Assembly (NCBI GenBank): GCA_020848075.1
Contig: JADLAV010000052.1
Span: forward strand, 62,001-126,000
Origin: Burkholderiales bacterium
GTDB taxonomy: Bacteria > Pseudomonadota > Gammaproteobacteria > Burkholderiales > SG8-39
Length of the DNA stretch: 64,000 nt
Direction of reading: 5' to 3'
In this document: positions 24,541-33,981 of the stretch, in pieces
How positions within the stretch are numbered: position 1 is the first letter of the stretch
Layout: every line of letters starts with the position of its first letter
Position numbers and translations under genes: made by a program
Notes under the pieces: model-generated
The model's input: the letters and a program-made list of their open reading frames with translations, nothing else
What the model was told of the DNA's origin: nothing
The model's database searches: none

Positions 24541-24704
24541 CAAAGACTTCTCCTCTTGACGTTTGATGAGAGTTGATTTCAGGCGCCGAGTGATCCAGCG
24601 TCCCTCGCTCCTCCGAGCGCATCGGGAAGCTGGGGCCATTCTGCCGAATTCGCCTCGCGCGGCGCAAGAAAAGACACGCAAAGAAGCCTTTCTGATCGCG
24701 TTTT

Positions 24705-24722
24705 TGTTGTGATTTCACAACA
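24705..24722. promoter_or_regulatory. 18-bp perfect palindrome upstream of the porin gene
   Basis: TGTTGTGATTTCACAACA reads identically on both strands apart from the two central bases. It sits between the trpC stop (24753) and the porin ATG. There is no T-run on the minus strand after it, so a terminator is unlikely; an operator is more probable. The TGTGA/TCACA halves are CRP-like but spaced 2 rather than 6 bases. Confidence 0.5.
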
Positions 24723-24752
24723 TGGCGACCGTTCAGAAAAAAAAACGTTATT

Positions 24753-25547
24753 TCAATGAATTGGAAACATGAGTTGCAAAGCCTCTCCAGGGTCGACCGC
24801 CCGCATGAATGCCTCGCCCACTAGGAAGATGTTCACCCCCGCGCCGCGCATGCGGGCGACGTCGGCGGCGCCGAGGATGCCGCTCTCCGTCACGAGGAGA
24901 CGATCCTTCGGGACTCCGGACAAAAGACCGAGCGTCGTCTCGAGCCGAGTCTCGAAGGTGCGCAGGCTGCGGTTGTTGATGCCGAGGAGCGGTGTGCGCA
25001 GCTGCAGCGCCTGCTCGAGCTCGGCCGCGTCGTGGATTTCGACCAGCACTGCCATGCCGAGCGCGGTCGCCGCCGCCTCGAGCGAGCGCATCCGCGGCAG
25101 CTCGAGCGCCGCGACGATGAGGAGGATGCAGTCCGCGCCCAGCGCGCGCGCCTCGTGCACTTGGTATTCGTCGATCACGAAATCCTTGCGCAGCACCGGC
25201 AGGCCCGAGGCTTCGCGCGCGATCGCGAGGTGCTCAGGCGCGCCGCCGAAGAACTGCGCATCGGTGAGGACCGAGAGACAGGCCGCGCCGTGCGCGGCGT
25301 AGCTCCGCGCGATCGCCGCCGGGTCGAAATCCTCTCGCAGCACGCCCCGGCTCGGGCTCGCCCGCTTGATCTCGGCGATGACCGCCGGCCGGCCGGCGGC
25401 GATCTTCGCGCGCAGTGCGTCCACGAAATCGCGAGCGGGCGGAGCAGCCGCAGCCGCCGCCCGCATCTCGGCCAGCGGGCGCGCGCGTGCCGCGGCCGCG
25501 ACCTCTTCGCGCTTCACCGCCAGGATCCGCTCGAGGATGTCTGCCAA
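24753..25547 (-). CDS. trpC: Indole-3-glycerol phosphate synthase
   Basis: 264 aa TIM barrel, monofunctional. Catalytic motif [15 protein letters not shown] (about residues 55-69), [12 protein letters not shown] and [13 protein letters not shown] are intact. It closes the indole ring from CdRP in tryptophan synthesis. It starts 21 bases after the trpD stop. The C-terminal [16 protein letters not shown] is standard. Confidence 0.96.
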   Translation of the reverse strand: MADILERILAVKREEVAAAARARPLAEMRAAAAAAPPARDFVDALRAKIAAGRPAVIAEIKRASPSRGVLREDFDPAAIARSYAAHGAACLSVLTDAQFFGGAPEHLAIAREASGLPVLRKDFVIDEYQVHEARALGADCILLIVAALELPRMRSLEAAATALGMAVLVEIHDAAELEQALQLRTPLLGINNRSLRTFETRLETTLGLLSGVPKDRLLVTESGILGAADVARMRGAGVNIFLVGEAFMRAVDPGEALQLMFPIH

Positions 25548-25568
25548 GTGCGCGGCCCCCCGGGGGAT

Positions 25569-26603
25569 TTACGCCTTCGCGAACTGCTGGCTGAACTTGA
25601 CGAAGGCGTCGAGCCTCGCGCGCGCCGCGCCGCTCGCGATCACCTCCCGCGCCCGCTCGACGCCGTCGGCCATCGCCGGCGCCTTGCCCGCGACGTAGAT
25701 CGCCGCGCCCGCGTTCAGCGCCACGATGTCGCGCGCCGAGCTCGCCTTGTTCTCGAGCGAGCGCAGCACCATCTCGCGCGAAGCCTCGACGGTCGCGACC
25801 TGCAGCGTGCGTGGATCGTGCACCGGCAATCCGAAGTCCTCCGGGTGGACCGTGTACTCGCTGATCTTGCCGTCCTTCAGCTCGCCGACCATCGTCTGGC
25901 CGGAGATCGAGATCTCGTCGAGGTTCTCCAGCCCCCACACCGTCATGGCGTGGCGCGCGCCGAGGCGCTGCAGCACGCGGATCTGGATGCCGACGAGGTC
26001 CGGATGGAACACGCCCATCACCTGGGTCGGCGCGCCCGCCGGGTTGGTGAGCGGGCCGAGGATGTTGAAGATGGTGCGCACGCCGAGCTCGCGGCGCACC
26101 GGGGCGGCGTGCTTCATCGCGGCATGGTGCGCCGGGGCGAACATGAAGCCCACACCGACCTCGTCGATCGAGCGGGCGACCTCTTCGGGCGTGACGTCGA
26201 TGTTCGCGCCGAGCGCTTCCAGCACGTCGGCGGCGCCGGACTTGCTCGACACCGCGCGGCCCATGTGCTTCGCCACGCGCGCGCCGGCCGCGGCGCAGAC
26301 GAAGCTCGCCGCAGTGGAGATGTTGAACGTGTGCGCGCTGTCGCCGCCCGTGCCGACGATGTCGACGAGATTCTCCGGGTCCTTGACCGCTACCTTGGTG
26401 GCGAGTTCGCGCATCACCTGCGCGGCGGCGGCGATCTCGCCGATCGTCTCCTTCTTGACGCGCAGCCCCATGGTGATCGCGGCGATCAGCACCGGCGACA
26501 TCTCGCCGCTCATGATCTGGCGCATGAGGTCGAGCATCTCGTCGTGGAAGATCTCGCGGTGCTCGATGCAGCGGGTGAGCGCCTCCTGGGTGGTGATGCT
26601 CAT
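25569..26603 (-). CDS. trpD: Anthranilate phosphoribosyltransferase
   Basis: 344 aa from ATG 26603 ([23 protein letters not shown]). The PRPP loop [15 protein letters not shown] (about residues 81-95), NIDVTPEEV and [11 protein letters not shown] mark an active enzyme that joins anthranilate to PRPP. The neighbours are trpC downstream and trpG upstream. The 202-base gap to trpG is unusually large for this operon and contains two hairpin repeats. Confidence 0.97.
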   Translation of the reverse strand: MSITTQEALTRCIEHREIFHDEMLDLMRQIMSGEMSPVLIAAITMGLRVKKETIGEIAAAAQVMRELATKVAVKDPENLVDIVGTGGDSAHTFNISTAASFVCAAAGARVAKHMGRAVSSKSGAADVLEALGANIDVTPEEVARSIDEVGVGFMFAPAHHAAMKHAAPVRRELGVRTIFNILGPLTNPAGAPTQVMGVFHPDLVGIQIRVLQRLGARHAMTVWGLENLDEISISGQTMVGELKDGKISEYTVHPEDFGLPVHDPRTLQVATVEASREMVLRSLENKASSARDIVALNAGAAIYVAGKAPAMADGVERAREVIASGAARARLDAFVKFSQQFAKA

Positions 26604-26688
26604 GTGGTGACTCCTTTCGGTCTGTCGGGCGTTACCGATGCGCTCGGCGCGGCGGCTTCGGCGCACGTGAGAAAGCGGCCCTCGTACG

Positions 26689-26748
26689 AACAAGGGGGAG
26701 ACCCCCTTGTTTATCCCCCTGGGTGGAACAAGGGGCAAGCCCCTTGTT
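26689..26748. repeat. Two hairpin repeats of AACAAGGGG type between trpG and trpD
   Basis: Hairpin 1: arms AACAAGGGGG (26689-26698) and CCCCCTTGTT (26702-26711), loop AGA. Hairpin 2: arms AACAAGGGGC (26727-26736) and GCCCCTTGTT (26739-26748). A third, decayed copy may follow (26749-26770). This family is distinct from the AGGAGGGG repeats. It interrupts the trpG-trpD transcript and could reduce read-through or stabilise RNA ends. Confidence 0.8.
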
Positions 26749-26805
26749 GGATCCCCTCTTGCACAACGGGCGCGACTTGTTGCTGGGCTCCCCACCACGC
26801 ATGCG

Positions 26806-27369
26806 TCAACCGGAGACGAAATTGGCCAGCAGCGCGTGCCCGTGCTCGGTGAGCACGGACTCCGGGTGGAACTGCACGCCCTCGACGGGGTGGTCGCGAT
26901 GACGGACGCCCATGATCTCGCCGTCCTCGGTCTCGGCGGTGATCTCGAGGCAGCCGGGCAGGCTCGCGCGCTCGATCGCGAGCGAGTGGTAGCGGATCGC
27001 TGAGAACCCGTCGGGCAGCCCGTGAAACACGCCCTCGCCGTGGTGATGGATCGGGGAGGTCTTGCCGTGCATCACGTGCCGCGCGTGGACAATGCGCCCG
27101 CCGAACGCCTGCCCGACCGCCTGATGGCCGAGGCACACGCCGAGGATCGGAATCCGGCCGGCGAACGCCTGCACGAGGGGGACCGAGATGCCGGCCTCGC
27201 CCGGCGTGCAAGGGCCCGGCGAGATGACGATGCGCGCCGGGCGCATCCGCTCGATGTCGGCGAGCGTGACGGCGTCGTTCCGCACCACCTGCACGTCCTC
27301 GCCGAGCTCGCCGAGGTACTGGACCAGGTTGTACGTGAACGAATCGTAGTTGTCGATCATCAACAGCAT
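26806..27369 (-). CDS. trpG: Anthranilate synthase component II (glutamine amidotransferase)
   Basis: 187 aa from ATG 27369 ([19 protein letters not shown]). Class I amidotransferase triad: Cys in [15 protein letters not shown] (about residue 80), with His and Glu in [13 protein letters not shown]. It supplies ammonia to TrpE; the same domain can serve PabB in folate synthesis. It lies about 5 kb from trpE here, whereas the two are normally adjacent. The start codon context lacks a strong promoter that I can recognise. Confidence 0.96.
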   Translation of the reverse strand: MLLMIDNYDSFTYNLVQYLGELGEDVQVVRNDAVTLADIERMRPARIVISPGPCTPGEAGISVPLVQAFAGRIPILGVCLGHQAVGQAFGGRIVHARHVMHGKTSPIHHHGEGVFHGLPDGFSAIRYHSLAIERASLPGCLEITAETEDGEIMGVRHRDHPVEGVQFHPESVLTEHGHALLANFVSG

Positions 27370-27819
27370 GGTGGGACTCGCCTCTCGCCGAGCAAGGTCA
27401 TCTGTGCGCGGATGCCTCGAATGGCCCGTTCGCATCATCGCGCAGGAAACCTGCTGCGCGGTGGGCGCGAGCCGAGCGGGAAATCGGAATGGGGTCTAGG
27501 GGCGAGCGGGAGCCCGCCACCAGCGATGCGGCCAGCCGGGCGCGGCGCCGGGCGCACGCGCGAGATCGAGAGGGGCGGTCGGCATCGGAAGCTGTCGGTG
27601 ACGGTCTTTTGCTCGGCCAAGGCTATCAGATCCCGCGGCGCCCGGGTAGCCCCGCGAGCGCGTCGCCCGCGCGGAGCGCCGTGCCACGGTAACATCATGG
27701 CCGCCAATGCGCCCCCCGGGGCATGGAACCAGGGCGAGCCGCACCGCCAGGAACCCGATGAGCAGACGCCGGATCGGCTGCACCGCCCGCACGCATCGCG
27801 ACCAGCGCTGCGAGCCCGA
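27370..27819. other. Divergent trpG / O-antigen-ligase intergenic region
   Basis: 450 bases without a convincing gene. It should hold promoters for trpGDC (leftward) and for the ligase gene (rightward); a TAACAT -10-like hexamer lies just before an in-frame ATG near 27697. Palindromic GC-rich pieces such as CTGCTGCGCGGTGGGCGCG are present, but no repeat family member was recognised. Confidence 0.5.
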
Positions 27820-29160
27820 ATGAGCCTTGCCGCGCGGGAGCGCGCATGGCTGCTCGCGGGCTGGGTTGCCGCGGCGATGGGCGCGTCCATCCCCGTCTCG
27901 GTCGCAACCGACAACGCGCTGCTCGGCCTGCTCGTCGCCCTCTGGCTCATCGGCGGCGGACTGCGCCGGAGCTGGCAGGCTGTGCGGGAGCACCGCGCGG
28001 CGCAGATCGCGCTCGGCCTCTTCGCGCTCCTGGGGCTCGGCGTGCTGTATGCGGATGCGCCGCTCGGCGAGCGCCTGTCGTATCTCTCGAAGTACCGGGA
28101 GCTCGCGCTCCTCGCGGTGCTGCTGCCGGTGTTCGCCGAGGCGGATGTGCGGCGACGCGGGCTCGTCGTGCTCTGCGCGGTGGTGTCGCTGGCGGTGCTG
28201 CTCAGCTACCTCCTCCGCCTGGGGTTGGTGCCGAGCGGCGTGCCGGGCGAAGGCCTGTTCAAGGGCGTGTCCGGCGACGCGTACGTGTTCAAGCTGCGGA
28301 TCACCTACAGCTTTCTCGCCGCGTTTGCCGCCTACGTCATGGCGGCGGGGGCGCTCCGCGCGCCGCGGACCTGGCAGAAGGTCATCCTCGGTCTCTGGGC
28401 GCTCGCGTGCGCGCTGAACGTACTCCTCCTGGTGCAGGGGCGCACGGGCTATCTCGTCCTCGGAGCGCTTGTCGTCTACGGAACCGTGGTGCGCCTCGGC
28501 CCCAAGGGCGCGATCGCCGGGGCCGCGCTGGCCGCCGCGATGGGCGTTGCGGCGTTCTACGGATCGAGCGCGTTCCACGCGCGCATCGCCCAGACGCTGC
28601 AGGAGCTCCGGCAGGGCGCCGGCGACGAGGCGACGGCGACGTCGACCGGCCTGAGGCTCCAGTTCCTCCGCAACAGCGTCGCCATCATCCGCGACCACCC
28701 GCTCACCGGCGTCGGCACCGGCGGCTTTGCCACGGCTTACGCGGAGAAAGTGCGCGGCACGGCGCAGGTGCAGACGACCAATCCGCACAGCGAGTACCTG
28801 CTGCTCGGAGCCCAGATCGGGCTCGCCGGGCCGCTGCTGCTGCTGGCGCTCTTCTGGGCGCTCTGGCGCGCGCACGCGCGGCTGCCGAAGTGCTCACTCG
28901 AACGCGAGATCGGGCAGGCGATGGTGGTCGCGATGGCGCTCGGCTGCGTCTTCAATTCGTTCCTGCTCGATCACACCGAGGGGCTCGTGTTCGCGTGGGT
29001 GAGCGCGCTTGCGCTCGGCGCTTCGCTGAATCGCGACACGACGCCTGCTTCAGCCATCCCCGCGGCAGGTGAATCAGCTGCTGCAGTCGTCCCCGCGGAA
29101 GCGGGGATCCAGCCGGCTGTCGATCCAGCGCGTCCTGGATTCCCGCTTTCGCGGGAATGA
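27820..29160 (+). CDS. O-antigen ligase-like membrane protein (WaaL/Wzy_C family)
   Basis: 446 aa with about ten to twelve membrane helices. The Wzy_C signature is present: DHPLTGVGTGGFATAYAEK, then TTNPHSEYLLLGAQIGLAGP with the catalytic His region, near residue 325. It probably transfers O-polysaccharide or another glycan from its lipid carrier to lipid A-core at the periplasmic face. ATG 27820 is the likely start; an in-frame ATG near 27697 would add 41 non-hydrophobic residues. The last about 25 residues (VVPAEAGIQPAVDPARPGFP...) are encoded by a dispersed repeat rather than native sequence. It separates trpG from bioA on the opposite strand. Confidence 0.85.
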   Translation: MSLAARERAWLLAGWVAAAMGASIPVSVATDNALLGLLVALWLIGGGLRRSWQAVREHRAAQIALGLFALLGLGVLYADAPLGERLSYLSKYRELALLAVLLPVFAEADVRRRGLVVLCAVVSLAVLLSYLLRLGLVPSGVPGEGLFKGVSGDAYVFKLRITYSFLAAFAAYVMAAGALRAPRTWQKVILGLWALACALNVLLLVQGRTGYLVLGALVVYGTVVRLGPKGAIAGAALAAAMGVAAFYGSSAFHARIAQTLQELRQGAGDEATATSTGLRLQFLRNSVAIIRDHPLTGVGTGGFATAYAEKVRGTAQVQTTNPHSEYLLLGAQIGLAGPLLLLALFWALWRAHARLPKCSLEREIGQAMVVAMALGCVFNSFLLDHTEGLVFAWVSALALGASLNRDTTPASAIPAAGESAAAVVPAEAGIQPAVDPARPGFPLSRE

Positions 29161-29163
29161 CGA
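29089..29163. repeat. Dispersed inverted repeat of the GCGGGAAT / ATTCCCGC type
   Basis: Two facing arms, GTCCCCGCGGAAGCGGGGAT (from 29089) and ATTCCCGCTTTCGCGGGAAT (29138-29157), each internally palindromic and flanked by CCAG/CTGG. This resembles the repeat widespread in beta- and gammaproteobacteria (Neisserial dRS3-like sequences have similar ATTCCC...GGGAAT ends). It overlaps the 3' end of the O-antigen-ligase gene. Confidence 0.8.
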
Positions 29164-29172
29164 ACGATCGCT

Positions 29173-30480
29173 TCAGAGGTCCAGAACCTCGCCCACCACC
29201 CCGGCGATCCAATCCATGTCGGCCGGGTCGATCACATAGGGCGGCATGAGATAGACGGTCTCGCCGAGCGGCCGCAGGAGGAGGCCGCGCGCGAGCGCCG
29301 CATCGAACACGCGGCGCGGGAAATCGGGGGGCGCATCGCGAAAGTCGAACGCCCAGATCATGCCGCGGTGGCGGAAGTGGCGAACGCGCGGATGCGCGGC
29401 CACCGGAGCAAGCGCCGCCGTGAACCGCGCCGCCTTCGTGGCGTTCGACTCGAGCACGCGCTCCTCGGCGAAGAGATCGAGCACAGCCAGCGCCGCGCGG
29501 CAGGCAAGCGGGTTGCCCGTGTAGGAGTGCGAGTGCAGGAAGCCGCGCGTCACCTCTTCGTCGTAGAACGCGCCGAACACGCCGTCGGTCGCGAGCACCG
29601 CGGAGAGCGGCAGGTAGCCGCCGGTGAGGCCCTTGGAGAGGCAGATCAGGTCCGGCGCGACGCCCGCCTGCTCGCAGGCGAAGAGCGTTCCTGTGCGGCC
29701 GAAGCCGACCATGATCTCGTCGGCGACGAGGAGGACCTCGAAGCGGTCGCAGAGCTCGCGCGCAAGCCGCAGGTACTCGGGGTCGTGCATGACCATGCCC
29801 GAGGCCCCCTGCACGAGTGGCTCCACGATGAGCGCGGCGGTGCGCGCGTGATGCTCGGCGAGATGCTGCTCGAGCGCGTGCGCCGCGCGCCGCGCGACAT
29901 CGGCGGCAGACTCGCCGGGCCCGGCGTTCCGTGTATCGGGCGTGGGCACGGTGCGGCAGCGCGCGAGGAGTGGTGCGTACGTGTCGCGATAGAGCGCGAC
30001 GTCGGTGACCGCCAGCGCGCCGAGCGTCTCGCCGTGGTAGCTCCCCGCGAGCGCGACGAACTCGCTCTTCTCCGGCCGGCCGCTGTTGCGCCAGAAGTGA
30101 AAGCTCATCTTGAGGGCGATCTCGACCGCAGACGAGCCGTCGCTCGCGTAGAAGCAGTGACCGAGCCGCCCGGGCACGAGCGCCGCGAGCCGCTCGGCAA
30201 GCTCCACCGCCGGCGCATGCGTGAACCCGGCGAGCATCACGTGCTCGAGCCGGCCGAGCTGGTCGGCGAGCGCCGCATTGATGCGCGGATGGCAGTGGCC
30301 GAAGAGGTTCGTCCACCAGGAGCTGATGGCGTCGAAGATGCGCCGGCCGTCGTGGTCGATCAGCCACGGTCCTTCGCCGCGCGCCACCGGCACGAGCGGC
30401 AGGCGCTCCTGCAGACGCATCTGCGTGCACGGATGCCAGACGGCACGCAGGCTGCGCGAACGCAGTTCGTCGTTGCTCAT
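29173..30480 (-). CDS. bioA: Adenosylmethionine-8-amino-7-oxononanoate aminotransferase
   Basis: 435 aa PLP aminotransferase of fold type I. The N-terminal VWHPCTQM motif is typical of BioA. PLP-binding Asp appears in LLVADEIMVGFGRTG and the Schiff-base Lys in LICLSKGLTGGYLPLS (about residue 270). It converts KAPA to DAPA using SAM as amino donor in biotin synthesis. The start ATG 30480 overlaps the bioD stop (ATGA). Last gene of trpE-bioF-bioD-bioA. Confidence 0.96.
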   Translation of the reverse strand: MSNDELRSRSLRAVWHPCTQMRLQERLPLVPVARGEGPWLIDHDGRRIFDAISSWWTNLFGHCHPRINAALADQLGRLEHVMLAGFTHAPAVELAERLAALVPGRLGHCFYASDGSSAVEIALKMSFHFWRNSGRPEKSEFVALAGSYHGETLGALAVTDVALYRDTYAPLLARCRTVPTPDTRNAGPGESAADVARRAAHALEQHLAEHHARTAALIVEPLVQGASGMVMHDPEYLRLARELCDRFEVLLVADEIMVGFGRTGTLFACEQAGVAPDLICLSKGLTGGYLPLSAVLATDGVFGAFYDEEVTRGFLHSHSYTGNPLACRAALAVLDLFAEERVLESNATKAARFTAALAPVAAHPRVRHFRHRGMIWAFDFRDAPPDFPRRVFDAALARGLLLRPLGETVYLMPPYVIDPADMDWIAGVVGEVLDL

Positions 30481-31175
30481 GCGGGTGCGATCGTGTCGAG
30501 GAGCGCCCTGACGTCGAGCATCGGGGCCATCGTCTCGAACCGCGGCTGGGCGAGATTCGGCACGATCCCGAGGCGTCGCGCGTCGAGCCGCGCCTGCAGC
30601 GTCTCGACGTTCTGCTCGAAGTGCGCCATGGTCGCGTCGATCCGGTTCGCGACCCAGCCGGCGAGCGTGAGCCCGCGCGCAGCGACCGCCTCGGCGGTGA
30701 GGAGCGCGTGGTTGATGCACCCGAGCCGCATGCCGACCACCAGCACCACTGGAACGTTCAGCGCCTGCGCGAGGTCCCCGCCGTCGAGCCCGTCGCCGAG
30801 CGGGACGCGGAAACCGCCGGCGCCTTCCACGACCACCGCGTCGGACATCGCTCGCAGCTCGGCGAATGCCCGCATAATCCGGGCGAGCGCGATGCGGGCA
30901 CCCTCGCGCCGCGCGGCGAGGTCGGGCGCGGCCGCCTCGCGCAATGCGTACGGGTTGACGAGCGCGCGGGGCGCTTGCACCGATGCCGCGCGCATCAGCG
31001 CCTCCGCGTCCTCGCTCACCCACGCGTCGCCACGCCGCATCAGTCCCGCAGCGACCGGCTTCATGCCCACGCACCGCAGCCCGGCGGCCGCGAGCCCCGC
31101 GAGGAGCGCCGCCGCGACGAGCGTCTTGCCGACGCCGGTGTCGGTCCCGATGACGAGCAGGTCCGCGCGCCGCAT
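30477..31175 (-). CDS. bioD: Dethiobiotin synthetase
   Basis: 232 aa. P-loop LLVIGTDTGVGKTLVAAAL at residues 6-24 with the BioD-specific TDTGVGKT, KPVAAG for DAPA binding and VVEGAGGFRVPLG. It closes the ureido ring from DAPA, CO2 and ATP. The start ATG 31175 shares one base with the bioF stop (TGATG). Confidence 0.96.
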   Translation of the reverse strand: MRRADLLVIGTDTGVGKTLVAAALLAGLAAAGLRCVGMKPVAAGLMRRGDAWVSEDAEALMRAASVQAPRALVNPYALREAAAPDLAARREGARIALARIMRAFAELRAMSDAVVVEGAGGFRVPLGDGLDGGDLAQALNVPVVLVVGMRLGCINHALLTAEAVAARGLTLAGWVANRIDATMAHFEQNVETLQARLDARRLGIVPNLAQPRFETMAPMLDVRALLDTIAPA

Positions 31176-32347
31176 CACGCTCGCGCCGCCTCCGCCGCGG
31201 CCGCCTCGCGCAGCGCCGCCACGAGGGTGTCGACGTCCTCGAGCGAGTGCGCGGCCGAGAGCGAGATGCGCAGCCGCGCGGTGCCCGGCAGGACCGTCGG
31301 CGGCCGGATCGCCGGCACCAGCACGCCCCGCGCGCGCAGCGCGTCGGAGAGCGCGAGGGCGGCTGCGTTCTCGCCCACGATCAACGGCTGGATGGGTGTC
31401 TCCGACGCGGGCAGGCGCCAAGGCAGGCCCGCGACGCCACTGCGCAGGCGCGCGACCAGTGCGGCGAGGCGGGCTCTGCGCCACTCGTCGCGCGCGATGA
31501 TCTCGAGGCTCGCGGCGAGCGCGTGCGCGAGCGCCGGCGGAAAGGCCGTGCTGAAGATGTGCGTGCGCGCGCCTTGCAGGACCACCTCGACCGCGTCCCG
31601 CGGCCCCGCCACGAACGCGCCCGCGACGCCGGCCGCCTTGCCGAGCGTGCCGACGTAGACGAGCCGCTCCGACGCGATCCCGAAGTGCGCGAGGCTGCCG
31701 CGCCCCTCGCGCCCGAGCACGCCGAAGCCGTGCGCATCGTCGGCGACGAGCCATGCGCCGTAGCGCTCGCAGAGCGACACCAGCGCGGGCAGCGGCGCCA
31801 GGTCGCCGTCCATGCTGAACACGAGGTCGGTGACGACGAAGCGATTGGCGGCCGGCGTCCCGGCGAGCAGTCGCTCGAGCGCGGCCAGGTCGAGGTGCGG
31901 GTAGCGATGCACGGACGCGCGCGAGAGCCGGCACCCGTCGATCAGCGACGCGTGGTTCAGCGCGTCGGAGAAGATCGCGTCGCCGGGCGCCGCGAGCGCG
32001 GTGATCGCGCCCACGTTCGCGAGATAGCCCGAGGAGAAGAGGAGCGCGCGCGGGAGGCCGACGAAGCGCGCGAGCGCCTCGGTGAGCGCCTCGTGGACCT
32101 CCATGTGCCCGGTGACGAGCGCCGAGGAGCCGGCGCCGACGCCGTAGCGCGCAAGGCCCGCGGTCGCAGCCGCGACGAGGTCGGGATGGTTGGCGAGGCC
32201 GAGATAGTCGTTGCTGCAGAAGGCGAGGAGGTCCGCGCCGTTCATGCGCACGCGCGTCCCGGTCGGCCCGGCGACGATCCGGTGCCGGCGCAGGAGCGAC
32301 TCGCGCTCGAGCGCCTGTAAGCGCGCGGCGAACGGGCTCTCGCTCAT
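31175..32347 (-). CDS. bioF: 8-amino-7-oxononanoate synthase
   Basis: 390 aa alpha-oxoamine synthase. Motifs: FCSNDYLGLANHP, GAGSSALVTGHMEVHEALTE, DDAHGFGVLGREGRG and the PLP Lys in YVGTLGKAAGVAGAF (about residue 237). It condenses pimeloyl-thioester with alanine. It begins 13 bases after trpE, so the bio genes are probably read from the trp promoter. bioB, bioC and bioH are not in the window. Confidence 0.96.
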   Translation of the reverse strand: MSESPFAARLQALERESLLRRHRIVAGPTGTRVRMNGADLLAFCSNDYLGLANHPDLVAAATAGLARYGVGAGSSALVTGHMEVHEALTEALARFVGLPRALLFSSGYLANVGAITALAAPGDAIFSDALNHASLIDGCRLSRASVHRYPHLDLAALERLLAGTPAANRFVVTDLVFSMDGDLAPLPALVSLCERYGAWLVADDAHGFGVLGREGRGSLAHFGIASERLVYVGTLGKAAGVAGAFVAGPRDAVEVVLQGARTHIFSTAFPPALAHALAASLEIIARDEWRRARLAALVARLRSGVAGLPWRLPASETPIQPLIVGENAAALALSDALRARGVLVPAIRPPTVLPGTARLRISLSAAHSLEDVDTLVAALREAAAAEAARA

Positions 32348-32360
32348 CGCGGCGAAGCCC

Positions 32361-33842
32361 TCATGCCTCCAGTCGCGTGTCGAGGCCCGCCGCGGCGATC
32401 TCCGCCGCCCGCTGCAGCGCGCGCGCCTTGTTGCACGTCTCCTGCCACTCCGCCTCGGGCACGGAGTCGGCCACGATGCCCGCGCCGGCCTGGACGTGGA
32501 GCAGCCTGTCCTTCAGCACCGCGGTGCGGATGGCGATCGCGAGATCCATGTCGCCGTTGAAGCCGAGGTAGCCGACCGCGCCGGCGTAGATGCCGCGCGC
32601 CTCGGGCTCGAGCTCGTCGATGATCTCCATCGCGCGGAGCTTCGGCGCGCCGCTCACGGTGCCGGCGGGGAACGTCGCCGCGAGCACGTCGAGCGCGTCG
32701 AGCCCCGGCTTCAGCCGCCCCTCGACGTTGGAGACGATGTGCATCACGTGCGAGTAGCGCTCGATGGTCATCGTCTCGGTGACCTTGACCGAGCCGATCG
32801 CCGCCACGCGCCCGACGTCGTTGCGGCCGAGGTCCACCAGCATCACGTGCTCGGCGCGCTCCTTGGGATCGGCCAGGAGCTCGGCGGCAAGGCGCGCATC
32901 CTCGTCGGCTTCGGCGCCGCGCCGCCGCGTTCCCGCGATGGGGCGCACGGTCACGGCATCGCCCTCGAGCCGCACCAGGATCTCGGGCGAGGCGCCGACC
33001 ACGTGGAACTCGCCGAAGTCGAAGTAGAACATGTACGGCGAAGGATTGAGGGCGCGCAGCGCGCGGTAGAGCGCGAGCGGCGGCGCATCGAAGCGCTGCG
33101 TCATGCGCTGCGAGAGCACCACCTGCATGATGTCGCCGTCGTAGATGTAGCGCTTGGCGCGCTCGACCGCGCCCTGGAACGCCTGGGCGCCGACGTTGGA
33201 TTCGGGGGCGCTCGGCGCCGCCGGTTCCTGGGCATTCAGCGGCAGCGGCAGTCGCAACGCGCCGAGCAGCTCGCGCAGCCGCGCCTGCGCATCCTGGTAG
33301 GCGCCGGCCTTCGCCGGGTCGGCGAACACGACGAGATAGAGCTTGCCGGACAGGTTGTCGACGACCGCGATCTCCTCGGAGAGACAGAAGAGCGCGTCCG
33401 GGCAGCCGATCGCGTCCGGCTTGCGCGCGCGCGCGCCGAGCCGCGGCTCGAGCCAGCGCGCGGTCTCGTACCCGAAGTAGCCGACGAGGCCACCGCAGAA
33501 TCGCGGCAGCCCCGGACGCGAATACGCCCGGAAACGCTGCAGGTAGGCACGCACGAACGCCAGCGGATCGTCCGTCTCGACGCGCTCGGTCTCGGCGCCG
33601 CCGTGGAGCACGCTCACGGCATGGCCGAGCACGCGCAGCCGCACCGGCGCGGCGAGCCCGATGAAGGAGTAGCGCCCGAACCGCTCGCCGCCGACCACCG
33701 ACTCGAGGAGGAACGTGTTGGTCCGGTTCGCGAGCTTGAGGTAGATGGAGAGCGGCGTGTCGAGGTCGGCGAAGGTCTCGAGCACGAGCGGGACCCGGTT
33801 GTATCCCTGCTCGGCGAGCCGCTTGAATTCGGCTTCGGTCAT
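32361..33842 (-). CDS. trpE: Anthranilate synthase component I
   Basis: 493 aa chorismate-utilising enzyme. The feedback site motif [18 protein letters not shown] (about residues 45-62) predicts tryptophan inhibition. Catalytic signatures [55 protein letters not shown] and [18 protein letters not shown] are complete. It forms anthranilate with TrpG. The start ATG 33842 has AGGAG 6 bases upstream. A Trp-rich leader peptide lies at 33913-33981 in front, and bioFDA follow. Confidence 0.97.
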   Translation of the reverse strand: MTEAEFKRLAEQGYNRVPLVLETFADLDTPLSIYLKLANRTNTFLLESVVGGERFGRYSFIGLAAPVRLRVLGHAVSVLHGGAETERVETDDPLAFVRAYLQRFRAYSRPGLPRFCGGLVGYFGYETARWLEPRLGARARKPDAIGCPDALFCLSEEIAVVDNLSGKLYLVVFADPAKAGAYQDAQARLRELLGALRLPLPLNAQEPAAPSAPESNVGAQAFQGAVERAKRYIYDGDIMQVVLSQRMTQRFDAPPLALYRALRALNPSPYMFYFDFGEFHVVGASPEILVRLEGDAVTVRPIAGTRRRGAEADEDARLAAELLADPKERAEHVMLVDLGRNDVGRVAAIGSVKVTETMTIERYSHVMHIVSNVEGRLKPGLDALDVLAATFPAGTVSGAPKLRAMEIIDELEPEARGIYAGAVGYLGFNGDMDLAIAIRTAVLKDRLLHVQAGAGIVADSVPEAEWQETCNKARALQRAAEIAAAGLDTRLEA

Positions 33843-33861
33843 GGACTGCTCCTGGGATGAC

Positions 33862-33970
33862 GCACTTCGGGGGACTGCGGGTGCGCGCCGGCGGGGCGCG
33901 CGGCGGCCGGGCCTACGGGCGCCAGCGGCGCCAGTCCCACCGGGGGGCGAGGGCTTCGATCCCGAAGTGC
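33862..33970 (-). promoter_or_regulatory. trp leader: 10-nt complementary pair bracketing the leader peptide
   Basis: Plus-strand GCACTTCGGG (33862-33871, just upstream of the trpE ribosome site) and CCCGAAGTGC (33961-33970, codons 4-7 of the leader peptide) are perfectly complementary. In the RNA they can close a long stem around the leader. Internal GC-rich hairpins (arms GCGCGCC/GGCGCGC and GGCGCC/GGCGCC) lie between them. No T-run terminator follows. A -10 TATAGT (minus strand, 34026-34031) gives a start about 40 bases before the leader ATG. Confidence 0.65.
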
Positions 33971-33981
33971 TTGGAGCGCAT
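33913..33981 (-). CDS. trpL: Tryptophan operon leader peptide
   Basis: 22 codons from ATG 33981 to TAG 33913-33915. The end of the peptide is ...[11 protein letters not shown] with Trp at positions 15, 17 and 20, three of six consecutive codons, interleaved with Asp and Arg. Such clusters are the sensor of charged tRNA-Trp in trp attenuation. It lies 70 bases before trpE in the same direction, within a region able to fold into alternative hairpins. Too short for routine gene finders. Function is inferred from composition and position; both are strong. Confidence 0.85.
   Translation of the reverse strand: MRSKHFGIEALAPRWDWRRWRP

Noticed and set aside
24705..24722. Terminator of trpC
   Set aside because: Stem is followed by AAAACGC on the minus strand, not a T-run; the only long T-run (24739 region) lies before the stem.
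27496..28875. 459-codon minus-strand frame opposite the O-antigen-ligase gene
   Set aside because: Hydrophilic antisense shadow; the plus frame has the Wzy_C motif and membrane helices.
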